From positions 186,001 to 250,000 of the forward strand of contig NZ_BMVF01000006.1 of NCBI RefSeq assembly GCF_014650575.1: DNA of 64,000 nt. Direction: 5' to 3'. Positions within the stretch are counted from its first letter, which is position 1, and each line of letters starts with the position of its first letter. The notes under the pieces were generated by a model. The model made no database searches. It was not told where the DNA came from and saw only the letters and a list, made by a program, of their open reading frames with translations. Origin of the DNA: Streptomyces naganishii JCM 4654 (GTDB lineage Bacteria; Actinomycetota; Actinomycetes; Streptomycetales; Streptomycetaceae). Positions 24,603-41,672 of the stretch are shown one piece after another. A program made the position numbers and the translations under genes.

Positions 24603-25982
24603 GTGGGACTCGTCACCGCGACCGGTACGGCCATCCCGGAATCCAGGCTCGCGGAGCTTGGTGAGGCGGTCAGGGGCCGGATCATCACCGCGCAGGACGC
24701 CGACTACGACGAGCGCAAGCAGATCTGGAACGGCTACTTCCAGAAGAGCCCCGGGGCGATCGTCCAGGTGGACGGCGCGTCCGACGTCGTCAAGGTCGTC
24801 GACTTCGCGAGGGAGAACGACGTCGAGCTGGCCGTCAAGGGCGGCGGCCACTGCTTCGCCGGCACCGGCACCGTCGAGGGGGGACTGCTGCTCGACACCT
24901 CCCGGCTGCGCGGCATACGGGTCGACCCGGCCAAGCGCCGTCTGGTCGTCCAGCCCGGTCTGGAGCAGGGCGACGTCGACGCCGAGACCACCAGCTTCGG
25001 GCTCGCCGTCACCGGCTCCCAGGAGTCGTACATCGGCATCGGCGGCCTCACCCTGGGCGGCGGCCTCGGCTGGCTCGCCCGCTACCGGGGCCTGCTCGTG
25101 GACAACCTGGTCTCCGCCGACATCGTGCTCGCGAGCGGAGAGCTGGTGACCACCACCGCCGAGGACCACCCCGACCTGTTCTGGGCGATCCGGGGCGGCG
25201 GCGGCAACTTCGGCGTGGCCACCCGCTTCGAGTTCGATCTGCACCCGCAGGGCGACTGCATGGCGGGGCTGCTCGCCTTCCCCATCGACCAGACGGTGGA
25301 CGTGGCCCGGCGGCTCGACGAGTTCAACCGGACCGCGCCCGACGAGCTGACCACCTCGTTCGCCTTCCTCACCGCCCCGGGCGGCGCGCCGGCGATCGGC
25401 CTGGGCTTCGTGCACGCGGCCCCCGACCAGTCCACCGAGGCCCTGATCGGCCAGATGCGCGGCCTCGGCAGCGGCGCGCTCCTCGACCACTGCGGCCTGA
25501 TGCCGTACGTGGCCGTGCAGCGGATGCTCGACGAGAACACCGTCGCCGGGCACCGGTACTACCCGCGTTCCTTCCTGCTGCCCGAGCTGCGCGACGAACC
25601 GCTCCAGATCCTCGCCGACGGGTTCGTCAACGCCCCGTCCGAACGGAGCCTGGTCGGCGGCGGCCTGATGGGCGGCGTCATGTCGAACGTACCGGCCTCC
25701 GCGACCCCCTTCCTGCACCGCGAGGGCTATCTGACCAGCATCCTCACCTCCTGGACCGACCCGGCCAAGGACGAGGAGGCCGTCGAGTGGACCGAGAAGG
25801 TGTACGCCCAGCTCCTGCCGTACACCACCGGCGCGGTCTACGCCAACCACCTGGGCGCCGACTCGGCCGAGCGCATCCAGGACGCCTACGGCAGCAACTA
25901 CGAGCGGCTGACCCGGATCAAGGCGGTCTACGACCCCGAGAACTTCTTCCACACGAACAACAACATCAAGCCGGCGAGCTGA
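24603..25982 (+). CDS. FAD-linked oxidase, berberine-bridge-enzyme-like, mono-covalent flavin type
   Basis: A 459-residue PCMH/BBE-fold oxidase. The FAD-linking His is in KGGGHCFAGTG. The Cys that gives bicovalent attachment in many BBE-like enzymes is absent: the segment reads GSQESYIGIGGLTLGGG. The C-terminal BBE block is YDPENFFHTNNNI. It oxidises C-N, C-O or allylic bonds with O2, so it could aromatise an azoline or oxidise the acyl group. GTG follows AAGGAGA. No signal peptide was seen, so it is probably cytoplasmic. Confidence 0.84.
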   Translation: MGLVTATGTAIPESRLAELGEAVRGRIITAQDADYDERKQIWNGYFQKSPGAIVQVDGASDVVKVVDFARENDVELAVKGGGHCFAGTGTVEGGLLLDTSRLRGIRVDPAKRRLVVQPGLEQGDVDAETTSFGLAVTGSQESYIGIGGLTLGGGLGWLARYRGLLVDNLVSADIVLASGELVTTTAEDHPDLFWAIRGGGGNFGVATRFEFDLHPQGDCMAGLLAFPIDQTVDVARRLDEFNRTAPDELTTSFAFLTAPGGAPAIGLGFVHAAPDQSTEALIGQMRGLGSGALLDHCGLMPYVAVQRMLDENTVAGHRYYPRSFLLPELRDEPLQILADGFVNAPSERSLVGGGLMGGVMSNVPASATPFLHREGYLTSILTSWTDPAKDEEAVEWTEKVYAQLLPYTTGAVYANHLGADSAERIQDAYGSNYERLTRIKAVYDPENFFHTNNNIKPAS

Positions 25983-25995
25983 GCCCGACGCGTAC

Positions 25996-26032
25996 GACGG
26001 CGCCCGGACCCCGACGGGGTCCGGGCGCCGTC
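25996..26032. terminator. Perfect 17-bp-stem hairpin between convergent genes
   Basis: Arms 25996-26012 and 26016-26032 are fully complementary with a 3-nt loop (GAC). It lies between the stops of the BBE-like gene (+) and the O-methyltransferase gene (-), so it closes the long minus-strand NRPS operon. Confidence 0.85.
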
Positions 26033-26050
26033 GCGTGCGCGCGGGTCCGG

Positions 26051-26689
26051 TCAGCCGGCCCGCCGGATGACGCTCACGCCCTCGCGCACGGTGAGCACGC
26101 TCTGCCGCACCCGGGGGTCGGCCGCGACGTGCGCGTTGAACGCGCGCATCGCGACGGTGTCGGGCTGCTGGTCCCGCTCGTTGGCGACGCCGCCGAACTG
26201 GAGGACGTTGTCGGCCAGGATCAGTCCGTGCGGGGACAGCTTCGGCAGCACCGCCTCGTAGTAGTCGATGTAGCCGGGCTTGTCGGCGTCGACGAAGACC
26301 AGGTCGAAGGGGCCGGGCAGGCCCGCGACCGACGCCAGGGCCGGGCCCTCCCACAGGTGGATCCGCCCGGCCCAGGGAGAGGCCGCGAAGTGCTTGCGCG
26401 CGATCGAGGCGTGCAGCGGGCTCAGTTCGCAGGTGTGGAGTTCGGCGTCGTCCGGCATCGCGTGGGCCATGCAGAGCGCGGAGTAGCCGGTGAAGGTGCC
26501 GATCTCCAGGATGCGGCGGGGCCGCAGAGCGGACACCAGGCAGGCCAGGAACTCCCCTTCCAGACTCCCGACCATCATGGCCGGCAGCTCCGTCCCGGCC
26601 TCCGTGTCGGCGACCAGGGCGGCCAGCCAGGGCGGCGCGGGAGAGGAGAGCTCCTCGGCGTACTTCTCCACGACGGGTCGTACGATCAT
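26051..26689 (-). CDS. Caffeoyl-CoA-type O-methyltransferase
   Basis: A 212-residue, metal-dependent class I O-methyltransferase: SAM motif LEIGTFTGYSAL and the metal/substrate block VFVDADKPGYIDYY. This family methylates catechol-like hydroxyls. It is the last gene of the NRPS operon and overlaps the thioesterase stop by 4 nt (ATGA). A dihydroxylated quinoline intermediate or the phenolic OH of the starter are candidate substrates; methylating the 3-OH would weaken metal chelation. Confidence 0.85.
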   Translation of the reverse strand: MIVRPVVEKYAEELSSPAPPWLAALVADTEAGTELPAMMVGSLEGEFLACLVSALRPRRILEIGTFTGYSALCMAHAMPDDAELHTCELSPLHASIARKHFAASPWAGRIHLWEGPALASVAGLPGPFDLVFVDADKPGYIDYYEAVLPKLSPHGLILADNVLQFGGVANERDQQPDTVAMRAFNAHVAADPRVRQSVLTVREGVSVIRRAG

Positions 26690-27477
26690 TCCCGGTTCCT
26701 TCCCGCGGGGTCGGTGTGACTGTGCCGGTGCCGTCCGCGCAGCCGCCCGGACAGCCAGTGCGTCAGCTCCTCGTGGGCGGGATCGCGCAGGTAGAAGTGG
26801 CCGCCCGGGAACGCCGTCAGCTCGGTCCGCGCCGAGGTGGCCTCGGCCCAGGCCGCCGCGTCCGCCTCCTCGACCTCGGGGTCCTCGGTGCCGTAGCAGA
26901 CGCTCACCGGCACCGACAGGCCGCGGCCCGTCCCGGGACGGTAGGTGCCCACCAGCCGGTAGTCGGCGCGGAGCATCGGCAGTGTCATCTCGCGCAGGCC
27001 CGGCAGCTCCAGCAGCCGGGCGTCGGTGCCGCCGAGCCGGCACACGTCGTCCCACAGCCGTTCGTCGTCCAGGTGCTTGTCGTCCGGGCGCTGCCGGGCC
27101 GGGCCGGGACGGCCCGAGACGATCAGCCGCTCCGGGAGCGCTTCGCCCGCCGTGCCGAGGAGCAGAGTGACCTCGTGCGCGACGGAGGCGCCCATGCTGT
27201 GCCCGAAGAACCACACCGGTTTGTCGTCCAGCTGGGTCAGTGCCTTCGCCAGCGGCTCCACCAGTCCGGACATGTCGGTGCAGCAGGGTTCGCCGATGCG
27301 GTCCTCCCGGCCCGGGTACTGCACCACCATGCCCTCGACGTCCTCGGGCAGGTCGCGCGCGAGCCGGCGGTAGAAACTCGCCGCCCCGCCGCCGTGCGGG
27401 AAGAACACCAGACGCCGCGCGGCCGCGGGCCGGGGGAAGTAGCAGCGCAGCCACGGGTTCGGGACACCGGTGCTCAT
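26686..27477 (-). CDS. Type II thioesterase
   Basis: A 263-residue alpha/beta-hydrolase of the GrsT/TEII family. N-terminal FFPHGGGAASFY, nucleophile in FFGHSMGASVAHE, and a C-terminal His in FPGGHFYLRD. It normally removes misprimed acyl groups from carrier proteins. Here it may also substitute for the C-terminal TE-like domain of the second NRPS, whose nucleophile position is not Ser. It overlaps the reductase stop by 4 nt. Confidence 0.88.
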   Translation of the reverse strand: MSTGVPNPWLRCYFPRPAAARRLVFFPHGGGAASFYRRLARDLPEDVEGMVVQYPGREDRIGEPCCTDMSGLVEPLAKALTQLDDKPVWFFGHSMGASVAHEVTLLLGTAGEALPERLIVSGRPGPARQRPDDKHLDDERLWDDVCRLGGTDARLLELPGLREMTLPMLRADYRLVGTYRPGTGRGLSVPVSVCYGTEDPEVEEADAAAWAEATSARTELTAFPGGHFYLRDPAHEELTHWLSGRLRGRHRHSHTDPAGRNRE

Positions 27478-28550
27478 GGGGCCTCCAGCAGGTCCGAGGC
27501 GGACAGGAGTTCCGGCGGCGCCTTCGGGTGCCGCAGGCGTACCGGCCCGCATGCCTCGCTCACGCGCATCGCCAGCTTCGCCAGGCTCATGTGGTACTGC
27601 ACGTGCCCCCGGCTGTCGGCGTGCGACCGGGCCTCGTCCCAGGTCGCCGCGATGGCCCGTGCCGTGGCCTGCGGCCACAGGTCGCGCAGCACCTCGCGGT
27701 AGGAGGCGCCCCGCGCCGGACCCAGGTGCTCAACGCTCGACACCTCGAGGTGGGGGGCGGCCGAGTCGCCGAAGCTCACCAGGTCCCGCATGTCGGCCGG
27801 CATGTGCGGGCGCATGCTCCACTGGACCGGGCCGTGCGTGTTGACCAGGGTGAGGTGTCCCCCGTCCGTGCCCAGGGTGATGCGGTGGAAGAGGTGGCTG
27901 TAGTTGTCCGGGTCGGAGGGCACCAGCTCGTTCTGGAGCCGGAAGGACATCGGGACACCGGCGAAGCGGCCGGCCAGGCTCCGGTACGGCGCCTCCGGCC
28001 CCTCCGTGAGCACCCCGTCGACACCGTGCGGGCGGATCGACCCCAGCGCCTGGCCCAGGATGTCGAAGACCGTGTAGAGCACCTGGAAGGCGCAGGTCAC
28101 ATCGAGGAACAGCGGCCGCTGCCGGGCCACCAGCTCGCGGGCGGCGCCGATGAAACGGCGCACCGGCTCCACGTGCGGATAGTGCGTGTTCAGCCGGAAC
28201 ACCACCTGGGACTCGGTGGCGGCGCGCAGGCACTGTGCCAACTCGTCCGGATGCAGGGGGTGTTCCTGCAGCACGTGCACGCCGCGCCGCATCAGTGCCT
28301 GGGAGAGCCGGGGTCCGGGGCCGCCGTTCATCACCCCGCCGATCACCACGCAGGCCAGGTCGATGTCGTCGGGCACCTCCTCGACCGCGGTCCACAGCGG
28401 TACGCCGTGGTGCGCGGCGCAGGCGCGGCTGCGGGCGCCGCCGGACGCGAGGATCCCGGCCAGCTCGAAGCCGAAGTCCGCCCGTTCGAAGGCCGCCAGG
28501 TAGGCGCGGCCGAAGCCGGTACCGGCCACCAGGACACGCGGGCGGGTCAC
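27474..28550 (-). CDS. Thiazolinyl imide reductase (Irp3/PchG family)
   Basis: A 358-residue Gfo/Idh/MocA-type NADPH oxidoreductase with nucleotide motif VAGTGFGRAY and the Irp3/PchG signature QEHPLHPDE. In yersiniabactin and pyochelin synthesis this enzyme reduces a carrier-bound thiazoline to a thiazolidine. Its presence in the NRPS operon is strong evidence that at least one azoline is reduced here. GTG overlaps the upstream stop (GTGA). Confidence 0.88.
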   Translation of the reverse strand: MTRPRVLVAGTGFGRAYLAAFERADFGFELAGILASGGARSRACAAHHGVPLWTAVEEVPDDIDLACVVIGGVMNGGPGPRLSQALMRRGVHVLQEHPLHPDELAQCLRAATESQVVFRLNTHYPHVEPVRRFIGAARELVARQRPLFLDVTCAFQVLYTVFDILGQALGSIRPHGVDGVLTEGPEAPYRSLAGRFAGVPMSFRLQNELVPSDPDNYSHLFHRITLGTDGGHLTLVNTHGPVQWSMRPHMPADMRDLVSFGDSAAPHLEVSSVEHLGPARGASYREVLRDLWPQATARAIAATWDEARSHADSRGHVQYHMSLAKLAMRVSEACGPVRLRHPKAPPELLSASDLLEAP

Positions 28551-29689
28551 AGTTCGCCCTCCTCCATGGCACGGTCCGCGAGGATCGGCCGGTCGAGGAG
28601 CTCCAGCAGCTCGACCGCGGGCTCGGCCCGCAGAGCGGCCAGCACGGTCTCGGCGTCGAGTACGTCGGAGCCGAAGTGCACGCCCGGCCCCGTCCTGCCG
28701 TCGAGCACCGTCAGCACGGCCAGCGCACTGGCCAGTCCGGTCAGGGCGTACGTGTCGCCGGCGCGCAGGGCCAGGCTGCGGGTGGCCGGGCGTCCGGCGC
28801 CGTCGGTGCCGGTGACCTCGAACAGCATGAGCTGGAACGGGTCCCTGCCGAACAGGTCCAGCGCCGCCGCGCGGGTGAGTTCCGCGGCCGCCTCGGCGAG
28901 AGCGGACTCGCCGCGCATCGCCCCCTGGAGTCTGCTCAGGCAGTTCATCATGTGCGCGCCGCCGTCGAAGACGTTGTACCAGTCGATCTCCGTGAGCCCG
29001 GTGACTTCGGGGAGCCGGGCGGACTCGAAGCTCAGGTACGGGTAGACGTCCACCCGGTTGCGCGCGTAGGCCAGTTCGACGCCGGTCCGCGGCTCCAGTT
29101 CCCGCTCCACGCGGATGCCGCCCCTGATCGCCCCGCGGGCCTCCCCGTACGCACCGCCCATGGACAGCAGGTAGTCGGCGGCTCCGGCCGGAGTGAGCCG
29201 GTCCATCGTGCCGACGTAGGCCGTCAGCCGGCGCGGGTGGCTCATGGTGGAGCACAGGTGCCGGGGGAGCAGACCGGTCAGGCCCGGTTGCATGCCCGCC
29301 GTGATGACGGCGGTACCGGTGAAGGTGCCCGGCCGGGTCAGCGCCTCCAGCAGGGGTTCGTCGCCGCCCGGGTCGACGTAGTCGGCGCCGGCCGCCGCCG
29401 CGGCCCAGGCCACCCGGTCGAGGACCTGGTAGGACGGGCCCGCGCAGTTGAGTACGACCCGGGCGCCGCGGCAGAACGCGGCCAGCGACCGGCCGTCGTA
29501 CAGGTCCACCTCGACCGCCTCGCCGCGCAGCCCGGACTTGGCCAGCAGGGTCTCGGCCTGGCCGCGGTCGCGCCCGCCGAGCCGCACGACGGCGTCGGGC
29601 AGGCGGTCGGCGATGGCCCGTACGGCGGCCGCGCCGACGGCACCGTAGGAGCCGACCACCGCGACCGACGGGTTGCTGTGCTCGCTCAC
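28547..29689 (-). CDS. Saccharopine dehydrogenase-like oxidoreductase
   Basis: A 380-residue Rossmann protein with N-terminal VAVVGSYGAVGAAAVR and the saccharopine-reductase type segment VLNCAGPSYQVLDRVAWAA. The family reduces or oxidises C-N bonds, or serves as an uncharacterised reductase in siderophore clusters; I recall a similar gene beside the imide reductase in coelibactin-type clusters but cannot check it. It lies between the NRPS and the reductase with 4-nt overlaps on both sides. It may act on a second imine or a terminal thioester. Confidence 0.72.
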   Translation of the reverse strand: MSEHSNPSVAVVGSYGAVGAAAVRAIADRLPDAVVRLGGRDRGQAETLLAKSGLRGEAVEVDLYDGRSLAAFCRGARVVLNCAGPSYQVLDRVAWAAAAAGADYVDPGGDEPLLEALTRPGTFTGTAVITAGMQPGLTGLLPRHLCSTMSHPRRLTAYVGTMDRLTPAGAADYLLSMGGAYGEARGAIRGGIRVERELEPRTGVELAYARNRVDVYPYLSFESARLPEVTGLTEIDWYNVFDGGAHMMNCLSRLQGAMRGESALAEAAAELTRAAALDLFGRDPFQLMLFEVTGTDGAGRPATRSLALRAGDTYALTGLASALAVLTVLDGRTGPGVHFGSDVLDAETVLAALRAEPAVELLELLDRPILADRAMEEGEL

Positions 29690-32600
29690 GCGTTCTCCTC
29701 GTCGGGCAGGTCGATCACATCGGAGGTGACCAGTTCACGGCAGGTGAAGTGGTCGCCGGGCACGGTCTGCCGCACGAGTCCGCCCACGCAGACCGACTCC
29801 CACAGGGCGGTCATGTCGGCGGCCATCGTGGGCCAGACAGGGGACTCCTCGGCGTGGACCAGCAGGCGGGCCTCCCCGGTGTACAGACCGGGGTCGTGGG
29901 CGACGACGGCGGCCGCCAGCGCCCGGCCCCGCGCGAGGTGGTCGCCGAGTTCCTCCGCGCCGAGCCCCACGGCCGCGGCGAGTGCGGCCAGCCGCTCCCC
30001 GCGCGGGCGCGCGCCGAGCGCGGCGGCCCTCTCGCCCACGGCCCGCAGGTCCGGCTCGCCGCGGCCCGCCAGCCCGGCCAGCGCCGCGGGCGGGATGTCC
30101 CCGGCGGGGGCCAGCTCGGCGAGCGCCGATCCGAGAGCGGGGACGTCCGGGTAGCCCAGGGCGGCCGGGTCCTGCCCTCGGTCCAGGCAGAACAGCGCCT
30201 CCTCCAGGACGTCGTCGCGGACGGTGGCGGGCAGCGGGTAGGTGCTCAGCACGGTCAGTCCGCACACCGGGGTGCCCAGCTCGGCCAGCTGCTGGGCGAC
30301 GGCGAGCGCCAGCACACCCCCGATGTGCGCACCGGCCAGGTGGAACGGGCCGGGGCTCAGCACCCGTAGCCGCGCCACGATCTCCTGGGCCACGTCGTCC
30401 AGGCTCTGCCCCTCGGCCACCCGTACCGGCGGCACCACCACCACGGGGTCCAGCGCCCCGAGGCCGGCGGCGAGCCGCTCCACGTGGCCGCCCAGACCGT
30501 CGCCGACCAGGACGTGTACCGGGTTGCCGAGCGCGTCCGCCGCCCCGGTCAGCACCAGCTCGTCACCGGCGCCGCTCTCCTCGGCCAGGTCCTGCCCCTG
30601 CTGGAGGAACGCGGACAGCTCGCGCACCGACGCGCCGCCCAGCAGCTCGCGCAGCAGTTCGTCGAAGAAGACCTCGGCCGCGGCCGGCACCTGCTCGCGC
30701 AGTGCCGTGACGAGCTGGGCGGCGAGCAGCGAGTCCCCGCCCAGCGCGTAGAAGTTGGTGTCGAGCGGCACCTCCGACTCGCGCAGCACCTCCGCGTACA
30801 CCGCGGCGACGGCCAGCTCCAGCTCGCCGGCCTCGCGCACGTTCTCTCCGGCGACCGCGGCGCCCGCCGTGCCGTGCTTCCCGGCCCACCGGGCCAGGAC
30901 GGCGCGGTCGACCTTGCCGTTGTCGGTCAGGGGCAGCGCGTCCAGCACCTCGAAGCGCGACGGGATCATCTCCGCCGGGAGCCGTTCGGCGAGCCGCCGG
31001 GACAGCTCCTCGGTGTCGAGCGGCTCGCGGTCGGTCTTGAACCGGGCCGCGAAGACGTGCATCCCGATGCGGGCCAGCTCGTCCTCCGGCGCCGGCACGC
31101 ACAACTCCAGGTCGGCGCCGGCCTCGGCGAGCAGGTCGTACCACTGCCCGCGGCCGATGAAGGTCTGGTCCTTGCCGTGGCGCACGTCCTGGAAGTCCCC
31201 GGCGGTGGCGTCGAAGAGGAACTCCATCGAGGTGAGGATCTGGTAGTTGTCGCGGGTGGTCTCGATGAAGACCAGCCATCCGCCGGGCACCAGCGCCTCG
31301 CGCATCCGGCGCAGGACCGCGCGGGCGTCCTTCGCGTAGTGCATGACGTTGCCGCACAGGATCACGTCCACCGAGTTCGGCCTGACGCCCTGTTCGCGGT
31401 ACGGCTCGTTGAAGTCGAAGAGCGCGTAGTCCACCCAGGAGTATTCGGCGAACCTCTCACCCGCCTTGTTCAGGAAGAACTGCGACACGTCGCTGAAGGT
31501 GTAGCGGACGTTCTCGCCGTCCAGCGCCGGGATGGTGTCCACACTGGTGCCGCCGACGCCCGCGCCGACCTCCAGCACGCGCAGCGGCCGGCCGGAGGTG
31601 TTGCGCCGGGCCACGCCGAGCACGGTGGAGGTGGCCAGCCGGTTGAGGTAGCGGGAGAGGAAGCCCTCCATGTAGGCGGCCTCGTGGATGCTCAGGTCGC
31701 CCTCGGGGAAGAGCATCCGCAACGGGTCCCGCTCGTCACGCATCAGCTCCGGCAGGTGGGTGGCCGCGAGCTTGAAGTAGTTCACCAGCTCGGGACGGTC
31801 GTTGGCCTCCGGTAGCAGCCGGTCGACCTCGCGCCACGCCTGCTCCACGTCCTCGGGGGAGACCAGGCGCAGGCAGCCGAAGGTGCCGTCCGCGGCCCGG
31901 TCCAGGTAGCCGTTGTCCACGCAGGCGGCCAGCCAGCGGCGCACCAGCCGCTCGTGCCGGGGGGCCACCCTGGCCAGCCGCATGATCTCGGAGGTGCTGT
32001 GCCGCGCCGCGGTGTCCGGCCACACGCCTTCCTGGCGCAGGACGTCGACCATGCGGCGCAGCGCCGCGTCGTCGAGCACGGCCGCGAACTCGACCACCTT
32101 CGCGACGTCCACGCCGTCGCGGATCCCGTCGGCGGCCGCCAGCACCTCGGGCACCAGGGCCGCGTCCACGGCGTGGCCGGCCGGGTCGGCGGGGGCGGGC
32201 GAGACGAAGGCGACCAGCCTGCGGTCGTTGCGCTCGCCCTGCGTGGCCACCGCCACCGCTTCGACCTTCGGATCGGCGGCGAGCGCCGACTCCACCTCGG
32301 CCAGCTCGATGCGGTGGCCGCGGATCTTGACCTGACGGTCGTCGCGGCCGATGAACTCCAGGGTGCCGTCGGGCAGATAGCGGGCGAGGTCGCCGGTGCG
32401 GTACACCCGCTCGCCGTCCGGCAGCGCGAAGAAGCTCGCCGCGGTCTTCTCCGGGTCGCCCAGATAGCCCTTGGCGAGTCCGGCGCCGGCGATGTACAGG
32501 TCACCGACGACGAGGTCGGGGCAGGGCCGCAGGAACGCGTCGAGCACGTGGAAGCGCTGGTTCTCCAGCGGAGTGCCGTACGGGATGCTCGGCGCCGCCG

Positions 32601-35078
32601 GGTCGACCTCGCCGATGGGGTGGAAGATCGACCAGATCGACGCCTCGGTGGCGCCGCCGAGGCTGTACAGCTCCACGCGCGGGAGCCGGGCGCGGACGGC
32701 GTCGGGGAGCGTCACCGGTATCCAGTCGCCCGACATCATGCCGAGGCGCACGCTCGCGCAGCCGCGGCCGTCACCGCGCAGGTACTCCTCCAGCAGCATC
32801 ATCTGGGCCGGCACCGTGTTCAGCACCGTCACGCCGTGCCCGGTGATCAGCTCGGCCCAGTGCGAGGGGTCGTTGCGCCGCTCCGGGCCGGGAAGCACCA
32901 GGGTGCCGCCCCGGCCGAGGACGCCGAAGACGTCGAAGACCGACAGGTCGAAGCCCAGGCTCGACAGCCCCAGCGCCACGTCGTCGCGGCCGATTCCGAA
33001 CCTGCGGCACACGTCGTCCAGGGTGTTGACCGCCGCACGGTGACTGATCTCCACGCCCTTGGGCTCGCCGGTCGAGCCCGAGGTGAAGATGACGTACGCC
33101 GAGTCGTCCGGGGAGACCGCGACCTCGTCGAAGGCGGCGGTGGACAGGCGGTCCACGTCGACGCGTCCGACTCCCGCGGGCAGTTCGCCGCCGACCGCGC
33201 TGTGCGTGACCACCAGGCCGATCCCGGCGGACTCGATGATCTTGTTGCGCCGGGCGTCGGGATGGCTCGCCTCGACCGGCACGTACGTGCCCCCGGCCAG
33301 CAGCACCCCGAGCGCCCCGGCGACCTGCTCCCAGCCCTTCTCCAGCACCACCGCGACCCGCTCGTGCGGCCGGTGGCCCCGCGCGGTGAGCGCGGCGGCC
33401 ACAGCGGCGGCCCGGCCGGTCAGCGTCGCGTAGTCGACGCTCCCGCCGTCGTCGATCACCGCCGTCGCGTCGGGGTGCCGGGCTGCCGCCTCGAGCAGCG
33501 CCCGGTGCAGCAGCGCGTCGCTCGCGGGCCGGTCCGTGTCGTTGACGGCCGCGCGCCGCCGCGCCTGGTGGGCGGGCAGGGTGAGCGGGTCGCCCTCCCA
33601 CGCCTCGTCCCCGTCCGCGAGCCGGTGCAGGAGGTCGCGGAACGCGGCGAACATGTCGTCGAGGACCGGCTGGGGCACGGTGTCGTCCCGCACGTCCCAG
33701 TTGACGAGCAGAGCCCCTCCGGCCTCCATCGCCTGGCAGTCCACCCAGACCTGCGGCGTCTGGCTGATGCCGTTGCGGATCCGGGAGCGCATCATGCCCT
33801 GCGGAGCGAGACCGTCGGAGAGCCCGATGGCGCTGGTGAACACCACCGGCATCAGCGAACCCTGCTGGCCCCGGCGGCGGGTCAGCTCGCGCAACACCTC
33901 CACGCCCGAGAACAGCCGGTGGTCGAGGTCCTCGAAGAGGTGCTCGCCCGCCCTGCGGGCGCGTCCGGCGAAGGTGCCGGCGCAGCCGCCGTCGACGGCC
34001 AGCAGCTCGACGGAGGTGAAGTCGCCCACGACGTCGCCCACGTCCGGGTGCAGCGGAAGCCGGCTGAGCACCGTCACGTCGAGCGTGAACCGGGGGCTGC
34101 GGCTCCAGCGGCCGATCACCTCGGCGTACGCGGCCATCACGGCCGTCGAGGCGGAGATCCGCTGCTTGCCGGCCCGCGTCTTGAGCGCCGACCACCGCGC
34201 GGGCTCCAGTTCCAGCTCGCGCCGGGTGAAACCGGCCGCGCCCTGCCGGCTGGGCCGGTCGACCAACGGCAGTTCGGGGGCGGGCGGCAGATCGTCCAGG
34301 CGCGCTGTCCAGTAGTCGCGGTCGCGCTCGTACGCGGGCCCCTGGCGCACCGCGCGTTCCGCCCGCAGATAGTCGCGGAACGTGATCCCGGGGGCGGGGA
34401 GGGCGGCGTGCGGGTCCTCGTAGAACCTGCCGAACTCGTCCAGCAGCCGGTAGATGCTGACGTAGTCCGCGATGAGGAAGTCGATGGAGAAGTGCAGGAC
34501 GGCCCGGTCGGCGAACTCGGTGACCTCCAGCGAGTACAGCGGGCACGCGGTGACGTCCTTGGACTCGGCGGAGAGCCGGCCGCGGACCTCGCGGAGGATC
34601 TCCTCGCCCGCCGCCGGGGGCAGTGCGGTCGCGTCGTGCCAGCCGATGACGGGGGCGGGCGGGTCCTTCAGCACGCGCTGGTAGCCGTCGTAGTCGATGA
34701 CCACCCGCAGCATCTCGTGCCGGTCGACCACGCGCTGCCAGGCCGGCAGCAGCCGGTCCCGCTCCAGCGCGGGGAACTCCAGCTCGCCGTAGGCGTGGCA
34801 GGGGACCGAGCCGTACTCGAAGGCGCCCCGGCGGCCCAGCAGGTAGGCCGACTGGACCTCGGTGAGCGGGAACGGCTCGTGGGCCGCGTCGGGATCGGGC
34901 AGCACCTGCTGCGGGCTGCGCTCGCGCAGCACCCGCAGTACGTCCTCGCGATTGCCGGAGAGCAGGGCCCGGCGCTCGGGCGTCATGACCCCTTCCGGGC
35001 CGCGGAACCGGAGTTTGCCCTCGTCCTCCCAGAGGTGCAGTCCGGCCTGCTCGAGTTCGCTGATGATGTCGGCGGCGG

Positions 35079-35082
<4 letters not shown>
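29686..35082 (-). CDS. NRPS: docking-Cy-A(MT)-PCP-TE-like
   Basis: A 1798-residue terminal module resembling PchF. Residues 1-60 match TubC-type docking domains. Cy (about 70-490) has the heterocyclisation motif as DFLIADYVS. The A domain (about 510-970 and 1380-1440) reads approximately DLFNMSLIW at the specificity positions, close to the cysteine code. A methyltransferase (about 1080-1350, VLEVGAGVGGTS) is inserted between A8 and A10, as in PchE/PchF. PCP: YALGGDSLLAAQ. The C-terminal thioesterase-like domain (about 1550-1790) reads GAHIGG where GxSxG is expected, so the nucleophile appears lost, while the final His (GDHF) remains. It starts GTG, overlapping the upstream NRPS stop by 4 nt. 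Confidence 0.9.
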
Positions 35083-41661
<6,579 letters not shown>

Positions 41662-41672
<11 letters not shown>

